64,000 nt of DNA from Nocardia vermiculata NBRC 100427 (GTDB lineage Bacteria > Actinomycetota > Actinomycetes > Mycobacteriales > Mycobacteriaceae). A program made the translations under genes and the position numbers. The notes beneath the pieces are model-generated. The model saw only the letters and a program-made list of their open reading frames with translations. It had not been told where the DNA came from and searched no databases. Below are positions 47,466 through 57,600 of the stretch, piece after piece. The DNA lies in the NCBI RefSeq assembly GCF_001613265.1, contig NZ_BDCA01000002.1, positions 372,001 to 436,000 on the forward strand, in the 5' to 3' direction. How positions within the stretch are numbered: the first letter of the stretch is position 1; each line of letters opens with the position of its first letter.

Positions 47466-48272
47466 GTGGCACCCGAACCGGACGACATCGCGTTCGATAC
47501 CGACGCGATTTTCAAGGCACTGGCCGATTCGACCAGGCGACTGCTGCTGGATCGACTTCGCGAGCACAACGGGCAGACCCTGCGCGAGTTGTGCGAACGG
47601 GTGGCGATGGCGCGGCAGTCGGTCACGCAACATCTCGACATCCTCGAGCGTGCGGGACTGGTCACCGTGCTGCGGCGCGGCCGGGAACGGGTGCACTACA
47701 TCAACCCGGCGCCGATCCACGACATCGAACACCGGTGGATTTCCGGCTTCGACAAGCCACGACTGGATGCGATCCGCGCCATCCGGAATCAGGCAGAGGA
47801 GTATGCAATGAGCACGACTGTGCCCACCTACGTCTACGTCACCTACATCCGCGCCGATGCCGAGCAGGTCTGGCGGGCGTTGACCGATGCCGACCTCACC
47901 GCCCGCTATTGGGGGCACGCGAATATCTCGGACTGGCAACCGGGTTCGAGCTGGGAACATCGGCGAACCGACGGCTCGGGTATCGCCGATGTGGTCGGCA
48001 AGGTGATCGAATCCGATCCGCCCCGTCGATTGGTGATCACCTTCGAGGACACTCCGGCCGAAGACCGCGAGCCGTCCCGGGTCACATTCCTGGTCGAACC
48101 CCATCAGGAGATCGTCCGGCTCACCGTGACCCACGAGATGCTGCCGAACGAGGAAATGCGGCAGGGTATTTCACAGGGGTGGCCTGCGGTGCTGGCCAAT
48201 CTCAAGTCACTGCTCGAGACGGGCGAGGTGCTACCGCAGGCCCCGTGGGAGATGACGCACGAGCCGGTGTGA
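47466..48272 (+). CDS. ArsR-type regulator fused to an SRPBCC (AHSA1-like) domain
   Basis: The 268-residue protein has an ArsR winged helix (about residues 8-90; FKALADSTRRLLLDRL, QSVTQHLDILERAGLVTV). A SRPBCC ligand-binding domain follows (about 115-260; TYIRADAEQVWRALTDADLTARYWG). No metal-binding CxC or similar site is seen in the winged helix, so the ligand is probably an organic molecule bound by SRPBCC. A Met at the junction (AMSTTVPTYVYV) suggests two formerly separate genes. The GTG start fits a leaderless transcript. Confidence 0.85.
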   Translation: MAPEPDDIAFDTDAIFKALADSTRRLLLDRLREHNGQTLRELCERVAMARQSVTQHLDILERAGLVTVLRRGRERVHYINPAPIHDIEHRWISGFDKPRLDAIRAIRNQAEEYAMSTTVPTYVYVTYIRADAEQVWRALTDADLTARYWGHANISDWQPGSSWEHRRTDGSGIADVVGKVIESDPPRRLVITFEDTPAEDREPSRVTFLVEPHQEIVRLTVTHEMLPNEEMRQGISQGWPAVLANLKSLLETGEVLPQAPWEMTHEPV

Positions 48273-48289
48273 CCGCGCGGGTCACACCG
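48265..48289. terminator. Hairpin covering both convergent stop codons
   Basis: CGGTGTGACC and its complement (10-bp stem, 5-base loop) include the TGA of the ArsR-SRPBCC gene (48270-48272) in one arm and the TGA of the acyl-CoA dehydrogenase (48282-48284, minus strand) in the other. Confidence 0.7.
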
Positions 48290-49901
48290 CGGCGCGGGCC
48301 AGGATCGCCTCGGTGTCCACACCGACGGGGAGGGTGCCGAATGCGATACCCCAGTCACCACCGAATCGGCTGCTGCAGAACGCGTCTGCGATCGCGGCAT
48401 GACCGTGGCGCACCAGCTGTGCCCCCTGGAGAACCAGGGCCATCAGCTCGATCACCCGGCGTGCGCGGTACTCGATATCGGTCAGATCGGTCAGCTCCTT
48501 CCCGATCCGATCGATCGCGTCGTCGAGATGACGGTTGGCGCCGCGCGCGAGGGAGACTTCGTTGAAGTAGGCCTCCACCGTCTCGGGTTGACGTCCCATG
48601 GCACGCAGGGCATCCAGCGCCGCCACATTGCCCGAGCCCTCCCAGATCGACATCAGCGGCGCCTCCCGATACAGCCGCGGCATGCCGGATTCCTCCACGT
48701 ACCCGTTGCCGCCGAAGCATTCCAACGCCTCGGCGGCATGGGCCGGTGCACGCTTGCAGACCCAATACTTGGTGACCGCCAAGGCGATCCGGCGCAGCGC
48801 CGCCTCGGCCGGGTCGGTGCCGGCGCGCTCGGTGGCACCGGCCAGCCGCATCATCACGGTGGTGGCGGCATCGGATTCGATGATCAGGTCCGCCAGCACA
48901 TTGCGCATCGCGGGCTGATCGATCAGCTTGGCGCCGAACACTTCCCGATGCGCGGCGTGGTGCGCGGCATAGACGACTCCGGTGCGCATACCGGTCGCCG
49001 AGCCGACCACACAGTCCAGGCGGGTCATATTCACCATTTCGATGATGGTCTTCACGCCCGCGCCCTCGGCACCGACGAGCCACCCCGCCGCGTTCTCGTA
49101 CTCGATCTCGGAGGAGGCGTTGGACTTGTTGCCCAGCTTGTCCTTCAACCGCTGCAACCGCAGCGCGTTGCGGGTGCCGTCGGGCAGCACGCGCGGCACC
49201 AGGAAACAGGACAGGCCGCCCGGAGCCTGCGCGAGCGTGAGGAACAGGTCCGACATCGGCGCGGAGGTGAACCATTTGTGGCCGACGAGGCGGTAGGAAC
49301 CGTCGGGCTGCGGAGTGGCGGTGGTGGTGTTGGCCCGCACATCCGAACCGCCCTGCTTCTCGGTCATCGACATGCCCGCGATCAGGCCCGCCTTGGCGGA
49401 CGGCTCCCGCAGCCCGAAGTCGTAGCTGCGTGAACCCAGTAGCGGTTCGTAGCGGGCGGCGAGCTCGGGATTGTGCCGCAGCGCCGGCACCGCGGCGTAG
49501 GTCATCGAGATCGGGCACATATGCCCCGCATCGGCGACGCCCCAGGTGAAGAATTTCGCGGCGCGAGCCACATGACTCCCCGCGCGCTCGTCCAACCAGG
49601 GGCTGCCGTGCAGACCATGCCGCACGGCCACGTCCATCAGGTTGTGCCAGTACGGATGGAACTCCACCTCGTCGATGCGATGTCCGTAGCGATCGTGGGT
49701 GTGCAGGACCGGCGGATACTCGTTGGCCAGCCGGCCCCATTCCTGCACCTGCACACTGCCTGCGAGCGCACCCAGTTCGCGCACCTCGGCCTCGGCCCAG
49801 CCTGCACCCTCGCGATGCAGGCCCTCGATCAGGGCTGGGTTGCGGGAGAAGTCGAACGGGGTGATCGGCGGAACCTGATTGAACACGTCGTGTGTGGGCA
49901 T
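48282..49901 (-). CDS. aidB: AidB-type acyl-CoA dehydrogenase family protein
   Basis: The 539-residue flavoprotein has the AidB pattern from start to end: HDVFNQVPPITPFDFSRN, GRLANEYPP, FHPYWHNLM, GMSMTEKQGGSDVRANTT, RLKDKLGNKSNASSEIEY and GGNGYVEESGMPRLYREAPL. E. coli AidB is an alkylation-stress protein that binds DNA and FAD and has weak dehydrogenase activity. The start at 49901 follows AGGAG. It is 10 bases after the TetR gene and so likely under that repressor. Confidence 0.9.
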   Translation of the reverse strand: MPTHDVFNQVPPITPFDFSRNPALIEGLHREGAGWAEAEVRELGALAGSVQVQEWGRLANEYPPVLHTHDRYGHRIDEVEFHPYWHNLMDVAVRHGLHGSPWLDERAGSHVARAAKFFTWGVADAGHMCPISMTYAAVPALRHNPELAARYEPLLGSRSYDFGLREPSAKAGLIAGMSMTEKQGGSDVRANTTTATPQPDGSYRLVGHKWFTSAPMSDLFLTLAQAPGGLSCFLVPRVLPDGTRNALRLQRLKDKLGNKSNASSEIEYENAAGWLVGAEGAGVKTIIEMVNMTRLDCVVGSATGMRTGVVYAAHHAAHREVFGAKLIDQPAMRNVLADLIIESDAATTVMMRLAGATERAGTDPAEAALRRIALAVTKYWVCKRAPAHAAEALECFGGNGYVEESGMPRLYREAPLMSIWEGSGNVAALDALRAMGRQPETVEAYFNEVSLARGANRHLDDAIDRIGKELTDLTDIEYRARRVIELMALVLQGAQLVRHGHAAIADAFCSSRFGGDWGIAFGTLPVGVDTEAILARAAV

Positions 49902-49911
49902 CTGAGTTCTC

Positions 49912-50559
49912 CTATCCGGATGCGCCGGGGTCGGGGGCGCGGAGGTCGTTTCGGGAGGTGCCGGCGGGCCGGACACCGAGCGCGCGCAGGGCGAAGGCAA
50001 CGAGTTCGGGGACCACCGATTCACCCTGCAACCCCTCGGCCAACGGTCCGACCAGCACCTCACCGATGGCACCGACCAGCGCGGCGGCGGCGGTACTCGG
50101 GTCCTGGGGCGGCAGCCGTCCGTCCTCGACGCCCTGGGCGATGGCTGATCGGAAGGTTTCGGCGAAGGCACGGCGGAAACGCAGCCGCTCGGCATCTACG
50201 GTGGTGTCCACCGGCTCGGCGAGCAGCACATAGGCGAGCTTCGGATTCTTCAGCGCCCGGCCGGCGAAGGTCTCCACCGCGGCGGTGACCCGATCGAGGG
50301 CACCACCGTCGGCGCCGGCCTGCGCGACCGCGGCGACCTCGCGCGTCACCACCTCGCGGAAGACCGCGGTGATCAGTTCCGCCTTACCGCTGAAGCTCTT
50401 GTACACGGTGCCGGTCGCGACTCCCGCCGCCGCAGCGACCGCGGCCATCGACAGCCCGCCGAAGCCGACTTCGGACAGCACTCGGGTCGCCGCATGCACG
50501 ATCGCACGCGACTGCGCGTCGAGCCGAGCCTGCACGGCCGGGGTTCTGCGGTACGCCAC
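49912..50559 (-). CDS. TetR-family transcriptional regulator
   Basis: The 215-residue regulator has an N-terminal helix-turn-helix (about 28-50; LSMAAVAAAAGVATGTVYKSF) and a helical ligand-binding domain. It leads an operon with aidB and is divergent from the crotonase. A 27-bp near-perfect palindrome lies 3 bases upstream of its start codon. Its effector is unknown; an acyl-CoA is plausible from the neighbours. Confidence 0.9.
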   Translation of the reverse strand: MAYRRTPAVQARLDAQSRAIVHAATRVLSEVGFGGLSMAAVAAAAGVATGTVYKSFSGKAELITAVFREVVTREVAAVAQAGADGGALDRVTAAVETFAGRALKNPKLAYVLLAEPVDTTVDAERLRFRRAFAETFRSAIAQGVEDGRLPPQDPSTAAAALVGAIGEVLVGPLAEGLQGESVVPELVAFALRALGVRPAGTSRNDLRAPDPGASG

Positions 50560-50561
50560 CC

Positions 50562-50588
50562 AAGAAGTGAATCATGGATTCATTTCTT
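50562..50588. promoter_or_regulatory. TetR operator candidate
   Basis: AAGAAGTGAATC-ATG-GATTCATTTCTT has 11 of 12 complementary positions. It lies between the divergent TetR and crotonase genes. Confidence 0.85.
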
Positions 50589-50624
50589 CTCGCAAGGGGT
50601 CGGCGGCCCGTATGGTCGGAAATT

Positions 50625-51386
50625 GTGAGCGTAAGAATCGAACGCAACGGCCCCGTGTTCACCGTCGTGTTGGATCGCCCTGAAGCCCGCAACGCCGTCG
50701 ACGGCCCGACCGCACAGGCACTGGCCGACGCCTTCCGGGAGTTCGATGCCGACCCGGACGCCGCGGTCGCCGTGCTCTGGGGCGACGGTGGGACCTTCTG
50801 CGCCGGCGCGGACCTGAAATCGCTGGGCACCGAGACCTCGAACCGGGCCGAAACCGACGGCGACGGCCCGATGGGCCCGACCCGGATGACATTGTCCAAA
50901 CCCGTGATCGCCGCGATCTCCGGTTATGCCGTGGCCGGTGGGCTCGAACTGGCGCTGTGGTGTGATCTGCGAGTGGCCGAGCAGGACAGCACCTTCGGGG
51001 TGTTCTGCCGCCGCTGGGGCGTGCCGTTGATCGACGGCGGGACGGTACGGCTGCCGCGCATCGTCGGCGCCGGTCGCGCGATGGACATGATCCTCACCGG
51101 CCGGGCGGTGGCCGCCACCGAAGCGCTGCAGATGGGCCTGGTGAATCGCGTCGTGCCCACCGGCGAATCCCGCGCGGCGGCCGAACAACTCGCGGCCGAA
51201 CTGGCGGCATTGCCGCAGTCGTGCCTGCGCTCGGATCGGCTGTCCGCACTCGAGCAGTGGGGACTGGACGAACACACCGCGATGGCAGCCGAATTCGGCC
51301 ACGGGGTGCGCAGCCTGGCCGACGGCGCACTCGAAGGTGCCCAGCGCTTCGCCGGTGGTGCGGGCCGCCACGGCGCCGACGGCTGA
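50625..51386 (+). CDS. Enoyl-CoA hydratase/isomerase (crotonase) family protein
   Basis: The 253-residue protein has the crotonase oxyanion-hole motif FCAGADLKSL and AISGYAVAGGLELALWCDLRV. The region that usually carries the second catalytic Glu reads GVPLIDGGTVRLPRIVG, so its reaction type is uncertain. The GTG at 50625 is preferred. An ATG at 50574 lies in the centre of the operator and would put the start inside it. A small acyltransferase gene follows after 8 bases. Confidence 0.85.
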   Translation: MSVRIERNGPVFTVVLDRPEARNAVDGPTAQALADAFREFDADPDAAVAVLWGDGGTFCAGADLKSLGTETSNRAETDGDGPMGPTRMTLSKPVIAAISGYAVAGGLELALWCDLRVAEQDSTFGVFCRRWGVPLIDGGTVRLPRIVGAGRAMDMILTGRAVAATEALQMGLVNRVVPTGESRAAAEQLAAELAALPQSCLRSDRLSALEQWGLDEHTAMAAEFGHGVRSLADGALEGAQRFAGGAGRHGADG

Positions 51387-51394
51387 CCGGCGAG

Positions 51395-52615
51395 ATGGCC
51401 CGCCTCACGGTGGTCGACGAGATCTTCCTGCGCGGCCACCGCGGACTGGGCACCCCGAGCGCGTTGCAGGGAATATGGCGCACCGCGGACCCGGTGGATC
51501 GGCCGCTGCTCGAACGGATCCATGCCGCGCTGCGGCTCGGGCCACTGGGCCGGCGGGTGGTCCGTTCCCGGGTCCCGGGCGCACGACCGTCGTGGCGCCG
51601 CAACGATTCGGCTCATCCGCTGCGGATCGCGGACGAGCCCCTCGCCGGCCCGGAGCTGCTGCGCTGGGCCGAGGCACAGGGTGATGATCTCGACCCGGAA
51701 TTCGGACCGGGCTGGCGACTGTCGGCGGCAGCGTTGCATGCGGGCGGCTCGCTGGTGGTGCTGACCTGCTCACATGTGCTCACCGACGGGCGCGGCCTGG
51801 CCCTGGCCGTCGATCACGCCCTGTCGGGCGCACCGGTCACCGAATACCCGCCCCCGCAAACAGACTGGGCCGATGCGCGCCGACAATGGGCGACCGTGCT
51901 GGCGGGCACCGCGCGCGCCTTGCGCCGCGGGCTACCCGAGCCGCCGGACAACCCACCGGGCCGGGGCCCCGCCACAGCACCGAGTAGCGGTGCGATACTG
52001 CAGTTTCCGGCCGCACAGTGGGATTGTGCGGCCGTCGACCGCGGCGGCACACCGAACAGCCTGTTCCTGTCGATGGTGTCGCAGTTGCTGTGGAACAGCG
52101 GGTTTCCCAGCGGCCGGATCTGCGCTTCGGTTCCGGTGGACACCCGTGCCGAACGGCGGGTCGACAACGACATGGCGATGACGCAGGTGTGGATCGACCC
52201 CACCGACACCCCTGCGACGCTGCGCGAGAAATGCCGGGCCGCATATGAATACCGAATATCGGCACCGGACGGGATGCCTCCTGAGCTACTACAGGTACTC
52301 CCCGACCGGCTCGCGCACCGGCTGTCCCGCGGTGCCGGCGAGCGGGACATCCTGTGCTCCAATATCGGAGCCCTGCCCGCAGCACTCACACAGTTGGGCC
52401 CGCACAGCTGCTCCGGGGTCGCCGCCCGTGCCATCCATCCCGGGCTGCACACCCTTCCGCGCACTCGCCTGTCGGCGTACCTGACCCGCATCGGCGACAG
52501 CTACACTCTCGCCCTGGTCAGCCCGGGAGCCGCACCCGCGAGCTCCCTCCCCTCGGCTTCGGGGCCGGCACAAGCCTGGTTGTCCGGCAACGGTATCGAC
52601 TGCACCGTCTGGTGA
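51395..52615 (+). CDS. Acyltransferase of the CoA-dependent (HxxxDG) superfamily
   Basis: The 406-residue protein has the HxxxDG motif at SHVLTDGRG (His127-Gly132) and a C-terminal part with DILCSNIGALPAAL, typical of the second half of the fold (cf. WS/DGAT and condensation domains). The HHxxxDG His-His of wax-ester synthases is Ser-His here. It may acylate a small alcohol or amine with an acyl-CoA. Co-transcribed with the crotonase. Acceptor unknown. Confidence 0.7.
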   Translation: MARLTVVDEIFLRGHRGLGTPSALQGIWRTADPVDRPLLERIHAALRLGPLGRRVVRSRVPGARPSWRRNDSAHPLRIADEPLAGPELLRWAEAQGDDLDPEFGPGWRLSAAALHAGGSLVVLTCSHVLTDGRGLALAVDHALSGAPVTEYPPPQTDWADARRQWATVLAGTARALRRGLPEPPDNPPGRGPATAPSSGAILQFPAAQWDCAAVDRGGTPNSLFLSMVSQLLWNSGFPSGRICASVPVDTRAERRVDNDMAMTQVWIDPTDTPATLREKCRAAYEYRISAPDGMPPELLQVLPDRLAHRLSRGAGERDILCSNIGALPAALTQLGPHSCSGVAARAIHPGLHTLPRTRLSAYLTRIGDSYTLALVSPGAAPASSLPSASGPAQAWLSGNGIDCTVW

Positions 52616-52651
52616 GCATGGGCGTGCCGGGACCGATCTCCCGCCCCCGGT

Positions 52652-53878
52652 TCACCGAGCCGGTTCGGTCCAGGTCACCGGCAGTTCGTGCACGCCGTAG
52701 ATGTTCATATCCGTCCGGAGCTTCACCTCGCCGGCGGGAACCGCCAACGCCAGGGTCGGGAATCGACGCAACAGGCTCTCGAAGCCGACCCGCATTTCGA
52801 TCCGGGCCAGCTGCGCACCGAGGCACAGATGGACGCCGTGCCCGAAGGACACGTGCCCGCGCGCCTGTCGACCGATGTCGAGGGTGTCGGGGTCGTCGAA
52901 GCGAGCCGGGTCGCGGTTGGCGGCCAGCAACGAGATGACGACCGTCGATCCCGCCGGGATGGTTTCCCCGCCGAGTTCGATGTCCTCGGTGGCGTATCGG
53001 AAGAAGATGTCGGCCACCGACAGGTAACGCAGCAGTTCTTCGACGGCACCGGGCATCAGCTCGGGATTCGCCCGCAGTTCGGCCAGGTGCGCCGGATGTT
53101 CGAGGAGTGCGAAGGTACCCAGGCCCAGCATGTTGACGGTGGTCTCGTGCCCGGCCAACAACAGCAGGAATGCGATACCGGTCAACTCGTCAACTCCCAG
53201 GTCGTCCTGACGGGCCAGATCGGACAGGATGTCGTCCCCGGGCTCGGCACGTTTGCGCGTCACCAGTTCGGCCAAGTATGTCGTCATCGCCCCGTAGGCA
53301 CTCATCTTCTCCTCGAGTTCCTGCTCCCGGACCATGAACCGGGCGGTGTTCGCCTGGAACGTCTCCCGATCGGCATAGGGCACCCCGAGCAGTTCACAGA
53401 TCACCAGCGACGGCACCGGCAGCGCGAATTCGGCGACCAGGTCGACCGGCGGGGTCAGCTGCGCCATCCGATCCAATTGCGCCCCTATGACATCGGTGAT
53501 GTGTCCCTCCAGCTGCTGCATCCGCCGCGCCGTGAAGGCGCCGGTGAGCTTGCGCCGCAACCGGGTGTGATCGGACGGATCCATGGCGACGAACATGCCG
53601 GGGATCGGCGGGGACGGTTCGGTCGGGGCCGGCATCCCCGGGGTCTCGTACGGGACGTGCACGACGCCGAGGTCCAAGCGCGAACTGAACCGAGTGTCGG
53701 CAAGCAGCGCCCGCATCGCGTCGTAGCCGGTGACGAGCCAGCCGTCGTGGCCGTCGGGAAAAACCATCGGACTGACCGGACGCACCTCCCGCAACCGGGT
53801 GATCTCGCTGGGCGGATCGAAGGGGCCCGCATCGCGCTGCATGGGCAGGCCGTGCGGAACGGAAACGGATCGGTTCAT
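52652..53878 (-). CDS. Cytochrome P450
   Basis: The 408-residue soluble P450 has the I-helix motif LLLAGHETT (242-247), the ExxR pair near 280 and the haem loop FGHGVHLCLG with Cys352. This is the class I bacterial type, needing a ferredoxin and reductase from elsewhere. The N-terminal region contains FVAMDPSDHTRLRRKL. It probably hydroxylates a small lipid or natural product. It is convergent with the acyltransferase gene and upstream on its own strand nothing obvious partners with it. Confidence 0.93.
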   Translation of the reverse strand: MNRSVSVPHGLPMQRDAGPFDPPSEITRLREVRPVSPMVFPDGHDGWLVTGYDAMRALLADTRFSSRLDLGVVHVPYETPGMPAPTEPSPPIPGMFVAMDPSDHTRLRRKLTGAFTARRMQQLEGHITDVIGAQLDRMAQLTPPVDLVAEFALPVPSLVICELLGVPYADRETFQANTARFMVREQELEEKMSAYGAMTTYLAELVTRKRAEPGDDILSDLARQDDLGVDELTGIAFLLLLAGHETTVNMLGLGTFALLEHPAHLAELRANPELMPGAVEELLRYLSVADIFFRYATEDIELGGETIPAGSTVVISLLAANRDPARFDDPDTLDIGRQARGHVSFGHGVHLCLGAQLARIEMRVGFESLLRRFPTLALAVPAGEVKLRTDMNIYGVHELPVTWTEPAR

Positions 53879-53912
53879 CGGTAATCCAATCTCGGTAGTT
53901 GTCGGATGGTGC

Positions 53913-54554
53913 TCAGGCGGCGACGCCGTGCCGGACGAGCACGTTGCCGTAGGAGTTACGGGCGTATACCTGCACGGTGTTCTCGTCGTCGGCCCGCTCG
54001 ACCGGACTCATCAGGTTGCGGGTACCACCGTGCGGTGCGTCGATCTCCACATACGCCGCATGCCCCGCGCGGACACCGACTTCCAGTTCTCCGTGCGAGG
54101 TCTCGAGCCGAAACACACCGCGTGCGGCGTCGTCGATCCGGATATCACCCTGGGCGGTCTTCGCCGTCACCACCGCCCCCGGCCGTTCGATGGCAATGTC
54201 GCCGGCGGCGATCTGCACCTCGCATCGGCTGAGTTCACCGGCACTCAGCAGCCGGCCCGCACCGACGGTGGCGTGCAGTCGGGAGCCGACGGGTACCTCG
54301 ACGATCACCTCCACCGACGGGTTACCGCCGAACGGGGTGTAGGTGCGCCAATCCTTCGCCGCGATCACGCTCAGCGCCCCTTCGGCGCATTCGACCCGGG
54401 TCAGTTCGGCAGCGCGCACATCCGCCTTCCTGGTCGCATCGACCGGACGCACCTCGACCACGACATCGTCACGCTCGGAGGCGATTACGGTGACAACACC
54501 GGACAGGATGTCGACGGTCGCGGCAATCGGTCCGGACAACGGGAATGTAGCCAT
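53913..54554 (-). CDS. DUF4097-type beta-strand repeat protein
   Basis: The 213-residue protein is made of short beta-strand repeats (VDILSGVVTVIA, LETSHGELEVGV) typical of the DUF4097 (adhesin-like) fold, without signal peptide or anchor. These proteins commonly sit next to SARP/BTAD-type regulators in actinobacteria, and one is divergent here, suggesting regulated expression or a regulatory partner role. Function unknown. The start follows GGAG. Confidence 0.8.
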   Translation of the reverse strand: MATFPLSGPIAATVDILSGVVTVIASERDDVVVEVRPVDATRKADVRAAELTRVECAEGALSVIAAKDWRTYTPFGGNPSVEVIVEVPVGSRLHATVGAGRLLSAGELSRCEVQIAAGDIAIERPGAVVTAKTAQGDIRIDDAARGVFRLETSHGELEVGVRAGHAAYVEIDAPHGGTRNLMSPVERADDENTVQVYARNSYGNVLVRHGVAA

Positions 54555-54682
54555 GAGCTGGGCTCCTTCGGTACGGAATCGGTTGTTGTGACTACCTTCG
54601 CCGCCGCCGCTGACAGCGCCCTGACACCGTTCTGACACCTCCGCTGACGCGGGACTCCCGGGGCAGACGGCAGAATGGCGGG

Positions 54683-57600
54683 GTGCAGATCGGAATGCTT
54701 GGGGCGCTCGAGATCCGAGTAGACGGAGGTGAGTTGCTCGAGGTACCGGGTGCCCGGCTGCGGGCGTTGCTGATCGGCCTCGCGGTGGAGCCCGGCAGGG
54801 TGGTTCCGAAGGCGGAGCTGGTCGATTGGATCTGGGGGGAACGACCACCGGCTGATGCCGCGAATGCGCTGCAGGCCCTGGTTTCCCGGCTGCGCCGGGC
54901 CCTTCCGTCCGGTGTGCTCGAGGCGCAGCCGGGCGGATACCGGCTCACCGTGGCGCCGCACGCTGTCGACGCCCTCCGATTCGAGCGGCTGCTCGACCAG
55001 GCCCGCGGTGCCGATGCGGCCGGGCGAGCCCGGCTGCTGGGCGAAGCATTGGACCTGTGGCGCGGTGCGGCGCTGCAGGACGTACGAGGTGACGACAGCG
55101 CGGCCATCGAGGCCGTGGTCACCCGGTTCGAGGGCCTCCGGCTCACTGCCCTGGAGGACCGCTACGAGGCGGAGCTAGCGCTCGGACACGGCGCGGAGCT
55201 GGTCACCGAGCTGACCGACCTGGTGGCCCGCCATCCGATACGGGAACGGCTCGTCGCCGCGCTGATGCGCGCGCTGGCCGCGGCGGGCCGGGCCACCGAG
55301 GCCCTGACGGTGTACCAGCGCGCTCGCGAAACCCTCGCCGACACCCTCGGGGTAGATCCCGCACCCGAACTCGCCGATCTGCACGTCGCACTACTGCGTG
55401 GCGATGTGACTGCGCGCGAGGGCGACCGCCGCACGAATCTGCGGGTGGAGCTGACCCGATTCGTCGGCAAGCACACCGATATCGCCGCCGTACGTGATCT
55501 GGTCGGCCGGCATCGGCTCACCACGCTCACCGGGCCGGGCGGGTCGGGGAAGACCAGATTGGCCACCGAAACCGCGCGCACCCTGGTCGATGATCTGCCC
55601 GACGGGGCCTGGCTGGTCGAGTTGGCTCCGCTCGACGGCGCCGGCGAACCGGCGCGGTCGGCGCTGGCCGCCCTCGGACTGCGGGACGCACTGCTGGGCG
55701 GTGCCCCGGACGCGGAACCGATCGACCGGCTCGTCGCGGCGATCGGTGAGCGTGAACTACTGATGATCCTGGACAACTGCGAGCATGTCATCGAATCCGC
55801 GGCGGCATCGGCGCACCGGCTGCTCGGGGAATGTCCACGGTTACGCATCCTGGCCACCAGCCGCGAACCGCTGGGCATCACCGGTGAGGCACTCTGGCAG
55901 GTCGAGCCGCTTGCGTTGCCCAGCGACGACAGCGACCCCACCGCGATCGAGCACTCCCCCGCGGTGCAATTACTGCGGGACCGGGCGAGCGCCGTCCGCA
56001 AGGATGTCGCGGTCGATGCCGGTGCTCTGGCCACCATGGCACGGGTGTGCCGGGCACTCGACGGGATACCACTGGCGATCGAACTCGCCGCGGCCCGGTT
56101 GCGCACCATGACCCTCGAGCAGCTCGCCGACCGTCTCGACGATCGGTTCCGCCTGCTGACCGGTGGTAGTCGTACGGCGATGCCGCAGCACCGGACGCTG
56201 CGGGCAGTGGTCGACTGGAGCTGGGAGCTGCTCAGCGACACCGAGCGGTCGGTGCTGCGCCGGCTCGCGGTGTTCTCCGGGGGTGCGAGTCTGGAAGCCG
56301 CCGAACAGGTCTGCGCGGGCGAGGGCGCGGACGCGGTCGAGCGCTGGGAGGTGCTCGAGGTACTCACCGCGCTGACCGAGAAGTCGCTGCTGCTCAGTGC
56401 CGCCGGCAGCGAGCCCCGCTACCGGATGCTGGAGACGATCAAGCAGTACGCACAGGACCGGCTGGCCGAAGCCAGGGAAGCAGAACATATTCGCCGCCGC
56501 CATCTTTCGTATTTCACCCGGGTCGCCGACACCGCGGAACCGCATCTGCGGCGCGCCGAGCAGTTGCAGTGGCTCGCCGTCCTGGATGCCGAACACGGCA
56601 ACATCGCGGCCGCCATGCGCGGCGCGCTCGCCGCCCGCGACGAACCCGGCGCCCTGCGACTCGCCGCGGCCGCCGGTTGGTACTGGTGGCTCGGCGGGCA
56701 CAAGGCCGAGGGCATGGAGTTCATCATCGCCACCTCGCGTATCGGAGGAGACGGCTGCGACGTGTCACCACCCGGTCCCCTCGACGAATACCGGGCCAGG
56801 GTGTTCGGACTGGTCGTGCACTTCATCAGTTCCGGCCCGAACGATGAACACCAGGTCGCCGAGTGGATTCACCGAGCCCGTCGCTACAGCCCGGACGACG
56901 GTGGCGACTATCCGCTGTTGGCGTTCATCGGCGCGCTGGAACGGATGTTACAAGGGGGCGACGCCGTGCTGACCGCCTTCGAACCGCTGCTCACGCACCA
57001 TGATCCATGGGTGCGGGCACTGGCGCGCTTGCAGATGGGAAAGGCGCGTATCGCGCTCGGCCTCCCCGGCCGCGGAGCGGACGAGCAGCTCGAGGCCGCC
57101 CTCGCCGAATTCCGCACGGTGGGCGAGCGCTGGGGCATCTCCTTCGCACTGACCGAGCTGGCCTACCGGATCGCCATGCGCGGTGAATTCGCCTCGGCCT
57201 GCGCTCATCTCGACGAGGCGATCGATGTGGTCACCGAAGTCGGTGCGATCGAGGACATTCTCCTGATGCGGGCCCGGCAGGCGCAGTTCCATTGGCTGCT
57301 CGGTGACCCGGAGGCATCCGCTGCCGCGATGCGCGAGGCGCGGCGGTATGCCGACCGGTCCTCGTGGCCCAGCGCGCTGGCGGAACTCGCCTTCGTCGAG
57401 GCCGAGCTGGCCTGGTGGCAGGGCGATCGGGAACGGGCTCGCCAACAGGTCGAGATCGCGACCTCGCTGCAGAGCAATACCGTGCAACAAGGCTATGTCG
57501 AGGCCGTCGCGAGCAACCTGCTCGGCGCGCTCACCGTGGATGTCGATGCGGCCCGCGCACACCATGTCCTCGCGCTGCGGGCCGCGAGCGACACCGGATA

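Noticed and set aside
50574..50624. ATG-initiated N-terminal extension of the crotonase
   Set aside because: The ATG is the exact centre of the TetR operator palindrome and the extension does not fit the family; GTG 50625 is preferred.
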